Shown: one piece after another, positions 9,472 through 17,483 of the stretch
Layout of the letters: each line of letters begins with the position of its first letter
How positions within the stretch are numbered: the stretch's first letter is position 1
Source: Thermodesulfobacteriota bacterium
Lineage (GTDB): Bacteria; Desulfobacterota; Desulfobacteria; Desulfobacterales; Desulfosudaceae
Assembly: GCA_040753795.1 (NCBI GenBank)
Contig: JBFMDX010000010.1
Location: forward strand, 62,001-126,000
Length of the DNA stretch: 64,000 bases
Direction: 5' to 3'
Program-made: the position numbers and the translations under genes
Notes under the pieces: model-generated
What the model was told of the DNA's origin: nothing
Databases searched by the model: none
What the model saw: the letters and a program-made list of their open reading frames with translations, nothing else

Positions 9472-10603
9472 CACTTTTTTCGGTCTGGACGCGTTGTCCA
9501 CGCCGGGGGCCATGTTCGTTGCCTTCGTGATCGGACTCGCCTTCGGATTTTCCCTGGAGCAGGCCGGTTTCGGCAGTTCCCGCCGGCTGGCCGGCATCTT
9601 CTATTTCCGCGACATGACCGTGCTGAAGGTCATGTTCACGGCGGTGATCGTGGCGATGTTCGGGCTTCAATATTCCCGGGAACTGGGCCTGATCCACGAT
9701 GACCAGTTGTTCTTGATGCCCAGCATCTACGGGGCGCAGATCGTGGGCGGCCTGATCTTCGGCGTCGGGTTCGTCATGGGCGCCTGGTGCCCGGGGACCG
9801 CCGCGGTGGGGCTTGCTTCCGGCCGGCTGGACGCCTTGGTCTTCCTGGGCGGCGCCGGCATCGGCAGCATCTTCTTTAACGAACTGTTCGGCCTGCTGAA
9901 GGGCCTCTACACCTGGGGGGACAGGGGGGTGCAGTTTGCCTGGCAGGCGCTGGGCCTTTCCCCCGGGGGATTCGCCTGCCTGCTGGTGGCGGTGGCCCTG
10001 CTGTGCTTCTGGGGGGCCGAATATCTGGAAAAACGCGTGTCCTCCGGAAGGAATTACTGGCGGTCCCCGTTCCTGTGGTCCTTTAGCTTTGTGCTGGTGG
10101 CCCTTGCCTCGGGCCTGTTGGCCGTGCAGGGAAGAGTGGCGGCGGGAACGACGGCCGCCGGCGATCCGGTGCAAACCCTGTCCATGCTGGCGGAGATCGA
10201 AGCGGCCGGAGACCACATGGAGCCCGAAGACCTGGCCGACCGCCTCATGCGGGGTGAACCAGGGCTGCTGCTGGTCGACATCCGGCCGTCCGAAGAGTAC
10301 GCGGCCTTTCACATCCGTGGCGCCGTGAACATCGCCCTGTCCGATCTGCCGGCCGCCCTGGCCGCAAAGGCGGACCGGGGTATCGTCGTGCTCTATTCGA
10401 ACGGCATGACCCACCCGGCCCAGGCCCGTGACGCCCTGGTCCGCCTGGGTCACGCGAATGTTTACATTCTCACCGACGGCCTTCAGGGTTTTATCGAGCG
10501 CGTCCTGAAACCCGTCTCTCTCCGTGCGGAGCCCTTGACCGGGGGTGAAGCGGCAAGAGTCAATGCCTGGCGGCATTACTTCTCAAACCGGGGAAAAGGA
10601 TAG
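9464..10603 (+). CDS. YeeE/YedE family sulfur carrier fused to a rhodanese domain
   Basis: 379 residues. Residues 1-~220 are membrane-embedded with the motif GAWCPGTAAVGLASGR, the second half of the YeeE/YedE fold. A further hydrophobic segment (~195-220) leads to a rhodanese-like domain at ~245-365 (DIRPSEEYAAFHIRGAVNI). The expected catalytic cysteine position reads VVLYSNGMTHPAQA, with serine-asparagine and no cysteine, so this rhodanese is probably a binding rather than a transferase domain. The fusion ties sulfur transport to rhodanese-type sulfur handling and supports the operon's role. A start at 9464 is supported by GAGG a few bases upstream and the overlap with the preceding gene. 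Confidence 0.85.
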   Translation: MISTFFGLDALSTPGAMFVAFVIGLAFGFSLEQAGFGSSRRLAGIFYFRDMTVLKVMFTAVIVAMFGLQYSRELGLIHDDQLFLMPSIYGAQIVGGLIFGVGFVMGAWCPGTAAVGLASGRLDALVFLGGAGIGSIFFNELFGLLKGLYTWGDRGVQFAWQALGLSPGGFACLLVAVALLCFWGAEYLEKRVSSGRNYWRSPFLWSFSFVLVALASGLLAVQGRVAAGTTAAGDPVQTLSMLAEIEAAGDHMEPEDLADRLMRGEPGLLLVDIRPSEEYAAFHIRGAVNIALSDLPAALAAKADRGIVVLYSNGMTHPAQARDALVRLGHANVYILTDGLQGFIERVLKPVSLRAEPLTGGEAARVNAWRHYFSNRGKG

Positions 10604-10767
10604 CCGGCACCCCCGCGGCACTGATAGCGACAGTCCCAAAGCCTTCTATATATAAACGGATTCGTCGGACCGAAGTTGATATAAATTATTCATGTAAAAA
10701 GTTGTTATCAAATACGGCTGTAAAGCGCCGGATATCGCGCACCTTACCGCCAACACACGGAAGCTTT

Positions 10768-11400
10768 ATGCCGATCTCACCCGCGAAAGAGTTCCAGAAA
10801 CTGCTGCTCAACTATTCACATACCGAAGATCCGGAAAAGCGCCGCCGGATCGAATCGGAACTCTGGGAAAAGTACGGCATGGAGCGGGCCGTCTTTGTGC
10901 TGGACATGTCCGGGTTCTCGCGCATCACGCGCAAATTCGGGATCGTCCACTATCTTTCCATGGTCAAGCGCATGCAGTTGACCACGGCGCCCATCGTCAA
11001 ATCATATGGCGGCAGCATGATCAAATACGAAGCGGACAACTGCTTCGCCGTTTTCCCTGAACCGCTGCCGGCCCTCAACGCGGCACTGGCCATACAGCAC
11101 GCCTTCGCGGCATCCAACCTGATCACCTCCGACGAGTTGGATATCCACATCTCATGTGGCATCGATTACGGGAAAATACTCGTGATAAAAGGGGAAGACT
11201 GCTTCGGGGACGCCGTCAACCGCGCTTCCAAACTCGGGGAAGACGTGGCCTCTTCCGGGGAAATCTTAATCACCCGGGAGGCCATGGCCATGGTTCCTCC
11301 CGGGGCCGGCTTCCGGGCCACGGAAAAAAACATCACCATATCCGGTCTTCATATCGCCGCCTGGTCGGTTGCGGTCGGGCAGGGGAAATCCCTGCCTTAA
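10768..11400 (+). CDS. Adenylate/guanylate cyclase catalytic domain protein
   Basis: 210 residues from the ATG at 10768; an upstream TTG in the same frame would add 22 residues that do not look like the family. A class III cyclase domain covers most of the protein: VFVLDMSGFSRITRKFG with the first metal-binding aspartate, KYEADNCFAVF with the second, and CFGDAVNRASKL for the dimer-interface residues. The usual arginine of VNxAxRL is lysine here, so activity is uncertain. There is no membrane or sensor domain, so it is a soluble stand-alone cyclase, perhaps making cAMP. It is monocistronic and convergent with era. Confidence 0.8.
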   Translation: MPISPAKEFQKLLLNYSHTEDPEKRRRIESELWEKYGMERAVFVLDMSGFSRITRKFGIVHYLSMVKRMQLTTAPIVKSYGGSMIKYEADNCFAVFPEPLPALNAALAIQHAFAASNLITSDELDIHISCGIDYGKILVIKGEDCFGDAVNRASKLGEDVASSGEILITREAMAMVPPGAGFRATEKNITISGLHIAAWSVAVGQGKSLP

Positions 11401-11433
11401 TGGTTTGTCGCGGAGATCAGGGGCCCGGGCAAT

Positions 11434-12360
11434 TCAGGGCAGGCCGAACTCGGTAAGCTTGGCGTCGTCGGAACGCCATTTGTCCTGCACCCGGACAAAC
11501 AACTCCAGGTAGACTTTGGCGCCGGTCATGCGCTGGATGTCCAGGCGGCTCCTCTCGCCGATTGTTTTTAACATCCGCCCCTGCTTGCCGATGATGATGC
11601 CTTTCTGGGAATCCTTTTCCACGTGAATGGTGGCCTGGATATAGATGACGGAACCGTTCTTTTTTTCCTGAAAGGTGTCGATGCTGACGGCCGTGGCATA
11701 GGGGATTTCCTGGCCGGTCAGGCGGATGACTTTTTCCCGGATCATTTCCGCGGCGATGAAACGCTCCGGCATGTCGGTCACCATGTCTTCCGGGAACAGG
11801 GGGGCACCCGGCGGAAGCAGTTTTTCAAGTTCCCGCAGCAGATCATCCGTCTGCTCGCCGTCTTTGGCGGAAACAGGGAAAATATGGGCAAAGGAATGGA
11901 CGGCCCGCCACTGGTCGATATGGTTCAGGATGGCCGGTTTTTTGACCAGGTCGATTTTGTTTAACGCCAGCACTACCGGCTTGCTCGTTTTCCCCAGGTG
12001 CCGGACGACCAGGGCTTCGTCGTCGCGGCGGGAACGGCTGGACACGTCGACCATCATCAGGATGACGTCCACCTCCGCCAGGGCCGCGATGGCGCTGTCC
12101 ACGATGCGGGTGTTAAGCCTGCCGGAGGCTTTGAAAATGCCGGGCGTGTCCATGAAGACCAATTGGGCCTTGTCCCGGTTGACGATGCCGAGGATGCGGT
12201 TGCGGGTGGTCTGGGGCTTGTCCGAGGTGATAGAGATTTTTTCTCCGGTCAGCCGGTTGATCAGGGTCGATTTGCCGGCGTTGGGAGGACCGCAGATGGC
12301 GATAAAGCCGGAGCGGAAAACACCGGCCGGTTCGTTGTCAGGGGATTTTTTCTTGGTCAT
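11434..12360 (-). CDS. era: GTPase Era
   Basis: 308 residues, normal for Era, the GTPase that assists 16S rRNA maturation and 30S assembly. The G domain shows GPPNAGKSTLINRL (G1), the DTPG motif (G3) and NKID (G4). The C-terminal KH domain has GIIIGKQGRMLKTIGERSR. It overlaps the 3' end of engB by 23 bases and is the last gene of hisI-hisG-engB-era. Confidence 0.96.
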   Translation of the reverse strand: MTKKKSPDNEPAGVFRSGFIAICGPPNAGKSTLINRLTGEKISITSDKPQTTRNRILGIVNRDKAQLVFMDTPGIFKASGRLNTRIVDSAIAALAEVDVILMMVDVSSRSRRDDEALVVRHLGKTSKPVVLALNKIDLVKKPAILNHIDQWRAVHSFAHIFPVSAKDGEQTDDLLRELEKLLPPGAPLFPEDMVTDMPERFIAAEMIREKVIRLTGQEIPYATAVSIDTFQEKKNGSVIYIQATIHVEKDSQKGIIIGKQGRMLKTIGERSRLDIQRMTGAKVYLELFVRVQDKWRSDDAKLTEFGLP

Positions 12361-12940
12361 TTTCGGTCAGTTCCTCGATGGCGGTCAGGATGTCTTCTTT
12401 CCCCAGGCCGGATTTGGCGGAAAAGAGAATCAGGTCGTTTTCATCCAGTCCGAAATCGGACGCGATGGCCCGGCGCTGCTCCTTCTGAGCGGCTTTCTTG
12501 AGCTTGTCGGCCTTGGTCAGGACAATGATATAGGGAATGGCGTGCCGGGAAAACAGATCCAGGAGCATGAACTCGTCTTCCCGCGGCTGGCGCCGCAAAT
12601 CCAGGAGCAGGGCCGCTCCCTTCAACACGGTCCGCCCGGTAAGATAGGTCTCGACCATCGGTCCCCAGGTTTTCTGTTCCGCATGGGAGACTTTGGCGTA
12701 TCCGTAGCCCGGGAGATCCACGAAAAGCATCCGGTCGTCGATATTGAAAAAATTGATCAGCCGGGTTTTCCCCGGGGTCGAGCTGGTCTTGACCAGGTTG
12801 CGGCGGTTGACCAGCCGGTTGATCAACGAGGACTTGCCGACGTTGGACCGCCCGGCAAAAGCGATCTCCGGCAGGTCCTGGCCGGGATACTGGGCCGGTT
12901 TGACCGCGCTGGTGACAAAAGTTGCGGACTTGATGATCAT
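12338..12940 (-). CDS. engB: Ribosome biogenesis GTP-binding protein EngB/YsxC
   Basis: 200 residues from the ATG at 12940 (MIIKSATFVTSA); a start seven codons upstream is possible but does not fit the family. GRSNVGKSSLINRLV is G1, the DLPGYGYAKV G3 region is diagnostic for EngB, and TKADKL is G4. It participates in 50S ribosome assembly. It sits between hisG (31 bases upstream) and era (overlapping), so the operon mixes histidine synthesis with ribosome-assembly GTPases. Confidence 0.95.
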   Translation of the reverse strand: MIIKSATFVTSAVKPAQYPGQDLPEIAFAGRSNVGKSSLINRLVNRRNLVKTSSTPGKTRLINFFNIDDRMLFVDLPGYGYAKVSHAEQKTWGPMVETYLTGRTVLKGAALLLDLRRQPREDEFMLLDLFSRHAIPYIIVLTKADKLKKAAQKEQRRAIASDFGLDENDLILFSAKSGLGKEDILTAIEELTENDQEKIP

Positions 12941-12971
12941 GGTCGATCCGTCCGGCCACACACGGGCGCGT

Positions 12972-13847
12972 TCATATCACCTTGTTGAGCGGGTATTCGA
13001 TGATTCCTTCGGCGCCGTGGGCCATAAGTCTCGGGATGAGGTCGCGGACCGCGTCCGAGGCGACGACGGTTTCAACAGCATACCAGTCCGAACGGTACAG
13101 GGAGGCCACTGTGGGCGCGTTCAGGCTGGGCAACAGCTCGATGACCTTGTCCAGCTTGTCGCCGGGGGCGTTCATCTTAAGGCCCACCATGCGGTCGCCC
13201 TTGAGGGCGCCGTTTAACAGCAGGGCGATCTGTTTCAACTTGGCTTTTTTAAACGGGTCCTTCCAGGCGTCGTGGTTGGCGATGAGCTGGGTGTGGGTCT
13301 GCATCAGTTCATGAATGACCCGCAGGTTGTGTGCCCGGATGGTGCTTTCCGTTTCGGTGATTTCCACGATGGCGTCGGCCAGGCCGGTCACGACCTTGGC
13401 CTCGGTGGCGCCCCAGGAGAACTCCACGTTGACGCGGATGTTCAGGTTGGCGAAAAACCGCTTGGTGAAATTGACCAGTTCGGTGGAAATGGTTTTGCCT
13501 TCCAGGTCTTCCAGGGATTTGATCGGGGAGTCATTGGCCACCGCCAGCACCCAGCGGGCGGGCCGGGCGCTGACCTTGGAATAGACCAGGTCGGCCACCA
13601 CCTGAACATTCGAGCCGTTTTCCGCGGTCCAGTCCAGGCCGGTCAGGCCGCCGTCCAGGGTGCCGTGCTCGACATTGCGGGACATCTCCTGGGCCCGGCA
13701 CAGGGAGCAGCTGATATGCTCGTCGTTGATTTCCGGAAAATAGCTTCGGTCGTTGACGTTGATCTTCCAGCCCGACTTCTTGAACAGTTCGATGGTGGCG
13801 TTCTGCAGGCTTCCCTTGGGGATTCCCAGCTTCAGTATCTTGCTCAT
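12972..13847 (-). CDS. hisG: ATP phosphoribosyltransferase, long form
   Basis: 291 residues, the long HisG form with a C-terminal ACT-like regulatory domain ([19 protein letters not shown]). It catalyses the first step of histidine synthesis, joining ATP and PRPP. The N-terminal [21 protein letters not shown] and the central [24 protein letters not shown] are family signatures. The start overlaps the stop of hisI (ATGA). Long-form HisG does not need HisZ, and no hisZ is present here. Feedback inhibition by histidine through the C-terminal domain is known for this form. Confidence 0.95.
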   Translation of the reverse strand: MSKILKLGIPKGSLQNATIELFKKSGWKINVNDRSYFPEINDEHISCSLCRAQEMSRNVEHGTLDGGLTGLDWTAENGSNVQVVADLVYSKVSARPARWVLAVANDSPIKSLEDLEGKTISTELVNFTKRFFANLNIRVNVEFSWGATEAKVVTGLADAIVEITETESTIRAHNLRVIHELMQTHTQLIANHDAWKDPFKKAKLKQIALLLNGALKGDRMVGLKMNAPGDKLDKVIELLPSLNAPTVASLYRSDWYAVETVVASDAVRDLIPRLMAHGAEGIIEYPLNKVI

Positions 13848-14221
13848 TTTTTGTAAACCTCCGACGGGTCGAAGACAAGTTCCTGGGTAATGACGGCTTC
13901 GCCGTTGTTTTTAACCTGTGTGAAAAAACAGCTTCGGTATCCCTTGTGGCAGGCGGCGCCGGTCTGCTCCACCCGGAAGAGCACGGTGTCAAGATCGCAG
14001 TCCACGCGGATCTCCCGGATCCGCTGGACATGGCCGGATGTCTCGCCTTTTACCCAGAGCGCGTCCCGGGACCGGCTGTAATAGGCGGCTTTTCCCGAAG
14101 TCAGGGAAAGTTCCCAGGCGGCCTGGTTGATATAGGCCAGCATCAGAACTTCTCCTGTCTGATAGTCCTGAACAATGGCGGGAATCAACCCGCCGGATTT
14201 TTTGAAATCAAGTTGGATCAT
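13844..14221 (-). CDS. hisI: Phosphoribosyl-AMP cyclohydrolase
   Basis: 125 residues, the single-domain form without the HisE pyrophosphohydrolase. It opens the adenine ring of phosphoribosyl-AMP in histidine synthesis. Visible are the magnesium-binding [10 protein letters not shown] and the zinc ligands in [11 protein letters not shown], plus [18 protein letters not shown]. It is the first gene of the hisI-hisG-engB-era operon and overlaps hisG by 4 bases. Confidence 0.95.
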   Translation of the reverse strand: MIQLDFKKSGGLIPAIVQDYQTGEVLMLAYINQAAWELSLTSGKAAYYSRSRDALWVKGETSGHVQRIREIRVDCDLDTVLFRVEQTGAACHKGYRSCFFTQVKNNGEAVITQELVFDPSEVYKK

Positions 14222-14466
14222 TTTTTGTTTTTCTGGTCTTATTTATCTGAATCTTAAGGGTTTGTCTGGCCGACAGCGGCGCGTTCGCCGCTGTCATGGT
14301 GTGTTTAGTACCTTTATAAGACGGTGTTGTCAACCCTCATTCATCTTTTTCTTTCCCGTTTTCATGGCGTGGAGCCCAGAAAGGGATTCTTGATTGTGAT
14401 GCCTTCGATGACCTGCCCATGCTGCCACTAATTTCCCAAAAAAATTGTCTATGGTTGTGTTTCTTC

Positions 14467-14496
14467 TTGACATATCCCCTGGAGAAAGGATAATAA
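14467..14496 (+). promoter_or_regulatory. Promoter of sahR
   Basis: A perfect TTGACA, an 18-base spacer and TAATAA, 36 bases before the start codon of the ArsR-type regulator gene. Confidence 0.65.
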
Positions 14497-14504
14497 AATA
14501 AATA

Positions 14505-14522
14505 TATCAACATATATTGATA
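14505..14522. promoter_or_regulatory. Candidate SahR operator upstream of sahR
   Basis: Perfect inverted repeat TATCAA, six bases, TTGATA. It lies between the -10 element and the start codon, which suits autorepression by an ArsR-type dimer. Binding is inferred. Confidence 0.5.
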
Positions 14523-14531
14523 AAGTCATAA

Positions 14532-15446
14532 ATGAATATAGTCAATAAGTTAAAATCAATTTCCGATGAGACTCGGCTGCGACTGTTGCATCTGCTCCAG
14601 CACCACGAACTGAATGTCAACGAAGTGGTCACGGTCATGGAGATGATCCAGTCCCGCGTATCCCGCCACCTGAAGATTTTGGTGGCGTCCGGGCTCCTGC
14701 AATCCCGGCGGGACGGGGGGTTTGTCTATTATTCCGGGGCAGTCAACGATGAGAACGCCTTGCTGACGGCGCTGGTCAGGCAATCTCTGGAAAATGAACC
14801 CGTTTGCCGGAATGACCTGGATCGGGCCGCGGCACTGATCCGGGAGAGGCAGACCAGGACAAAGCGTTTTTTCGAGTCTGTGGCCGCAACCTGGGAGGAC
14901 CGAAAATCCGAGGTGCTGGGCGACCTGGACTTGAACCGGATTATTGCCGAAAAGATCGGGAAACCAGCGGTTGTCGCTGACCTTGGCTGCGGCACCGGCT
15001 CTTTGATGCTGGCGTTGAAACAACGGGCGGAAACCATCATCGGCGTGGACAGTTCGCCGGGCATGCTGGAGCAGGCCCGCCTTCGTACCGGCACCGTTCC
15101 CGGTATCAATCTGCGGCTGGGAGAACTGGAGTACCTGCCCATGCGAGACCGGGAAGCCGACGCCGCGGTCATGAATATGGTGCTGCACCACGTCTCCGAG
15201 CCGGTCAAGGTGCTGGCCGAAGCCAATCGTATTTTAAAGGAAGGCGGCTTGTTTATCGTCGCCGACTTTGACAAGCACGCCAAAGAGGCGGTGCGGGAAA
15301 AGATCGGCGGCGCCTGGTATGGTTTTTCCCGACGGGAGATGGAAGGCTGGCTTGCCGGCGCCGGCTTCTCGCCGGATGGGCTGGAACGGTTTTCCGTGAA
15401 TTACGGCCTGACGGTGAATGTGTTTCTGGCGGTTAAAAGGGCCTGA
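14532..15446 (+). CDS. sahR: ArsR-family regulator fused to a SAM-dependent methyltransferase domain (SahR type)
   Basis: 304 residues. Residues 1-~95 are a winged-helix ArsR domain (SDETRLRLLHLLQHHELNVNEV, MIQSRVSRHLKILVASGLL). Residues ~130-304 form a class I methyltransferase fold with VADLGCGTGSLMLAL as the SAM-binding loop and a DADAAVMNMVLHHV stretch. ArsR proteins of this architecture next to ahcY are known as SahR, which senses S-adenosylhomocysteine and controls the methionine/SAH cycle. The adjacent ahcY gene 80 bases downstream and the palindromes before both genes agree. No metal-binding cysteine motif of classical ArsR is present. The methyltransferase fold is probably a ligand sensor here; catalytic activity is not shown. 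Confidence 0.85.
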   Translation: MNIVNKLKSISDETRLRLLHLLQHHELNVNEVVTVMEMIQSRVSRHLKILVASGLLQSRRDGGFVYYSGAVNDENALLTALVRQSLENEPVCRNDLDRAAALIRERQTRTKRFFESVAATWEDRKSEVLGDLDLNRIIAEKIGKPAVVADLGCGTGSLMLALKQRAETIIGVDSSPGMLEQARLRTGTVPGINLRLGELEYLPMRDREADAAVMNMVLHHVSEPVKVLAEANRILKEGGLFIVADFDKHAKEAVREKIGGAWYGFSRREMEGWLAGAGFSPDGLERFSVNYGLTVNVFLAVKRA

Positions 15447-15464
15447 AAACCCTATTAGAGAGCT

Positions 15465-15482
15465 TTACATATTTATATGTAA
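15465..15482. promoter_or_regulatory. Candidate SahR operator upstream of ahcY
   Basis: Perfect 18-base palindrome: TTACATA, TTTA, TATGTAA. It is 45 bases before the ahcY start codon and resembles the sahR operator in size and AT-rich spacing, though the half-sites differ. Confidence 0.5.
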
Positions 15483-15526
15483 TGCCTTAATATAATTTAT
15501 TATAATTTTTATGAAAGGAAAATAAG

Positions 15527-16795
15527 ATGAGCATGGCGAAAGGTGATTATTATGAGGTAAAGGATCTGTCCCTGGCGGCCCAGGGTAAAAACAACCTGGA
15601 ACTGGCCGAGTTGAACATGGCCGCCCTGATGGAAGTGAAAAAACAATTCAAGAAGGAAAAACCCTTGAAGGACATCCGCATCGGCATGGCCCTCCACGTG
15701 ACCAAGGAAACCGGCATCCTGGTACGGGTGCTGATTGCCGGCGGCGCCGACGTGTACATCACCGGGTGCAACCCCCTGTCCACCCAGGATGACGTGGCCG
15801 CGGCCCTGGCCAGAGAAGGGGTCAAGGTCTGGGCATACAAAGGCGAGACTACCGAAGACTATTATCGCTATATCAATTACGTTATCGAAGCCAAACCTCA
15901 CATCACCATTGACGACGGCTGCGATCTGGTTTCCGAAATCCACAAGAACCATCCGAAACTGATCAGAAACATCATCTGCGGCTGCGAAGAGACCACCACC
16001 GGCATCATCCGGCTCCAGGCCATGGCCAAGGACAAGGCCCTCAAGTACCCCATGATCGCCGTCAACGATAACCAGACCAAGCACCTGGTGGACAACTTCT
16101 ACGGCACGGGCCAGTCCTCCATCGACGGCATCCTGCGGGCCACCAACCTGCTCTACGCCGGCAAGAACTTCGTGGTGTGCGGCTACGGCAGCTGCGGCAA
16201 GGGCGTGGCGGCCAGGGCCAAGGGCTTCGGGGCCAACGTGATTGTGACCGAGGTGGACAACTTCCGGGCGCTGCAGGCCCATTATGACGGCTACCGGGTC
16301 ATGAAGCTCGACGACGCGGTCAAGATCGGCGATGTTTTCTGCACCGTCACCGGCAACAAGCACGTCATCCGCCTGGAGCACATGAAAAAAATGAAGAACG
16401 GCGTCATTCTGGCCAACTCCGGCCACTTTGACGTGGAACTGGACCTGGCCCGTCTGGGCAAGGCGGCCGATTCCATGCGCCGGGTGCGTCCCTTCATGGA
16501 CGAGTATGTCCTGAAAGGAAAGAAAATTTTTGTCCTGGGAGAAGGTCGCCTGGTCAACCTGGCCGCGGCCGAAGGCCACCCCAGCGAGGTCATGTCCACC
16601 TCCTTCTGCGGCCAGGCCCTGGCCTGTGAATACGGCGTCAAGAACAAGGGCAAAATGAAAGCGGGCGTGATCCAACTGCCCCGTGAAATCGACGACGCCA
16701 TCGCCGGTTTGCAGCTCAAGGCCATGGGCATCGAGATCGACGAGATGACGGCGGAGCAGAAGGCGTACATGGATACCTGGGAAGAAGGCACCTAA
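15527..16795 (+). CDS. ahcY: Adenosylhomocysteinase
   Basis: 422 residues. The enzyme splits S-adenosylhomocysteine into adenosine and homocysteine, relieving inhibition of methyltransferases. The NAD-binding loop GYGSCGKGVAARAKGFGA and the substrate region AGGADVYITGCNPLSTQDDVAAAL are clear. The C-terminus ends at AEQKAYMDTWEEGT, without the KPxHYRY tail of the long bacterial/eukaryotic enzymes, so this is the short form seen in archaea and Thermotoga. AAAGGAAAAT precedes the ATG at 15527. Probably regulated by the upstream SahR. Confidence 0.95.
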   Translation: MSMAKGDYYEVKDLSLAAQGKNNLELAELNMAALMEVKKQFKKEKPLKDIRIGMALHVTKETGILVRVLIAGGADVYITGCNPLSTQDDVAAALAREGVKVWAYKGETTEDYYRYINYVIEAKPHITIDDGCDLVSEIHKNHPKLIRNIICGCEETTTGIIRLQAMAKDKALKYPMIAVNDNQTKHLVDNFYGTGQSSIDGILRATNLLYAGKNFVVCGYGSCGKGVAARAKGFGANVIVTEVDNFRALQAHYDGYRVMKLDDAVKIGDVFCTVTGNKHVIRLEHMKKMKNGVILANSGHFDVELDLARLGKAADSMRRVRPFMDEYVLKGKKIFVLGEGRLVNLAAAEGHPSEVMSTSFCGQALACEYGVKNKGKMKAGVIQLPREIDDAIAGLQLKAMGIEIDEMTAEQKAYMDTWEEGT

Positions 16796-16799
16796 TCCC

Positions 16800-16913
16800 G
16801 ATTCCAAATCAAAGCGCTCGCTGCGTTGGCTGCGTCGTCGGCTCCTCGGCGTATTACAATACGCCTTCGTCGCCTTCTCCTGGCCGCCTTGCGATCATCT
16901 TTGATTTGAAATC
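16800..16913. repeat. REP-like palindromic intergenic element
   Basis: A 114-base palindromic unit. Its ends, GATTCCAAATCAAAG and CTTTGATTTGAAATC, are inverted repeats with one mismatch. The centre, 16848-16865, is a perfect hairpin: GGCGTATT, AC, AATACGCC. Such long imperfect palindromes between genes are typical of dispersed REP/BIME-like elements; no other copy was noticed in this window. Confidence 0.6.
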
Positions 16914-16934
16914 AGGATGGTTCTATAGTAGAAT

Positions 16935-16971
16935 AAAAAAAGGGAACAGGTTGAAACCTGTTCCCTTTTTA
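16935..16971. terminator. Bidirectional intrinsic terminator
   Basis: Stem AGGGAACAGGTT / AACCTGTTCCCT with A-run before and T-run after, so it can act on both strands. It lies between ahcY and the convergent gene at 17008-17331. Confidence 0.85.
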
Positions 16972-17007
16972 TTTACTTCAAGGCGTGCGGACCGCCGGGC
17001 GACTTTA

Positions 17008-17331
17008 TTACCGCTGGGCCGAGCGGATGGCCTTGCCGGCCAGAGGGTTGTACAGCTTCATGATGGCCATTTTCATGACGTCGATGGTTTTCATGTTGCA
17101 GATGATATCAAACAGGGTATTCTCCGGGGTTTCGGGAAGGACGCAGGCGCTGGAAGCGTCAAACGTCAGATCCGGAAAGCCCTTGGTCAGCTTCTTATGC
17201 TCTTTTTCGCTGACTGGCACCCGAATGGCTTTCTTGCCGTCAACGTCCGTTATCTGGCCCGCCAGGCCGGCGTCGGTGAGTTTCTGCTGTCTGTCATCAT
17301 TCATGAAAATGTTGATGTAATAATCTGCCAT
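17008..17331 (-). CDS. Small protein of unknown function
   Basis: 107 residues, not recognised. Mixed alpha/beta composition, no signal peptide or membrane segment; it opens MADYYINIFMNDDRQQK and ends with a basic GKAIRSAQR. A GGGAGGA ribosome-binding site precedes the ATG at 17331 and a strong bidirectional terminator follows, which supports a real stand-alone gene. No function is proposed. Confidence 0.6.
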   Translation of the reverse strand: MADYYINIFMNDDRQQKLTDAGLAGQITDVDGKKAIRVPVSEKEHKKLTKGFPDLTFDASSACVLPETPENTLFDIICNMKTIDVMKMAIMKLYNPLAGKAIRSAQR

Positions 17332-17483
17332 GCTGTCCTCCCGTTTCTAAAAGTTTATTGATCCAAATAGTTACTCATAAATTGTCGGTCAGTCCGATCA
17401 AATTTCGTTTAATGGGGGATTTTTATATTATGGACAAAGGCTTCCTGTCAAGAAAAGTTGTTGATTTATGGTTGCCCGGAGTT

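Larger units (their letters stand above)
14222..14531. other. Intergenic region between divergent hisI and sahR
   Basis: 310 bases with no gene. The hisI side is GC-rich. The sahR side is AT-rich and holds a near-consensus promoter and a palindrome, listed separately. Confidence 0.7.

Noticed and set aside
15447-15526. Possible S-adenosylhomocysteine riboswitch before ahcY
   Set aside because: The 80-base leader is AT-rich and holds only a simple operator-like palindrome; no SAH-riboswitch pseudoknot elements were recognised.
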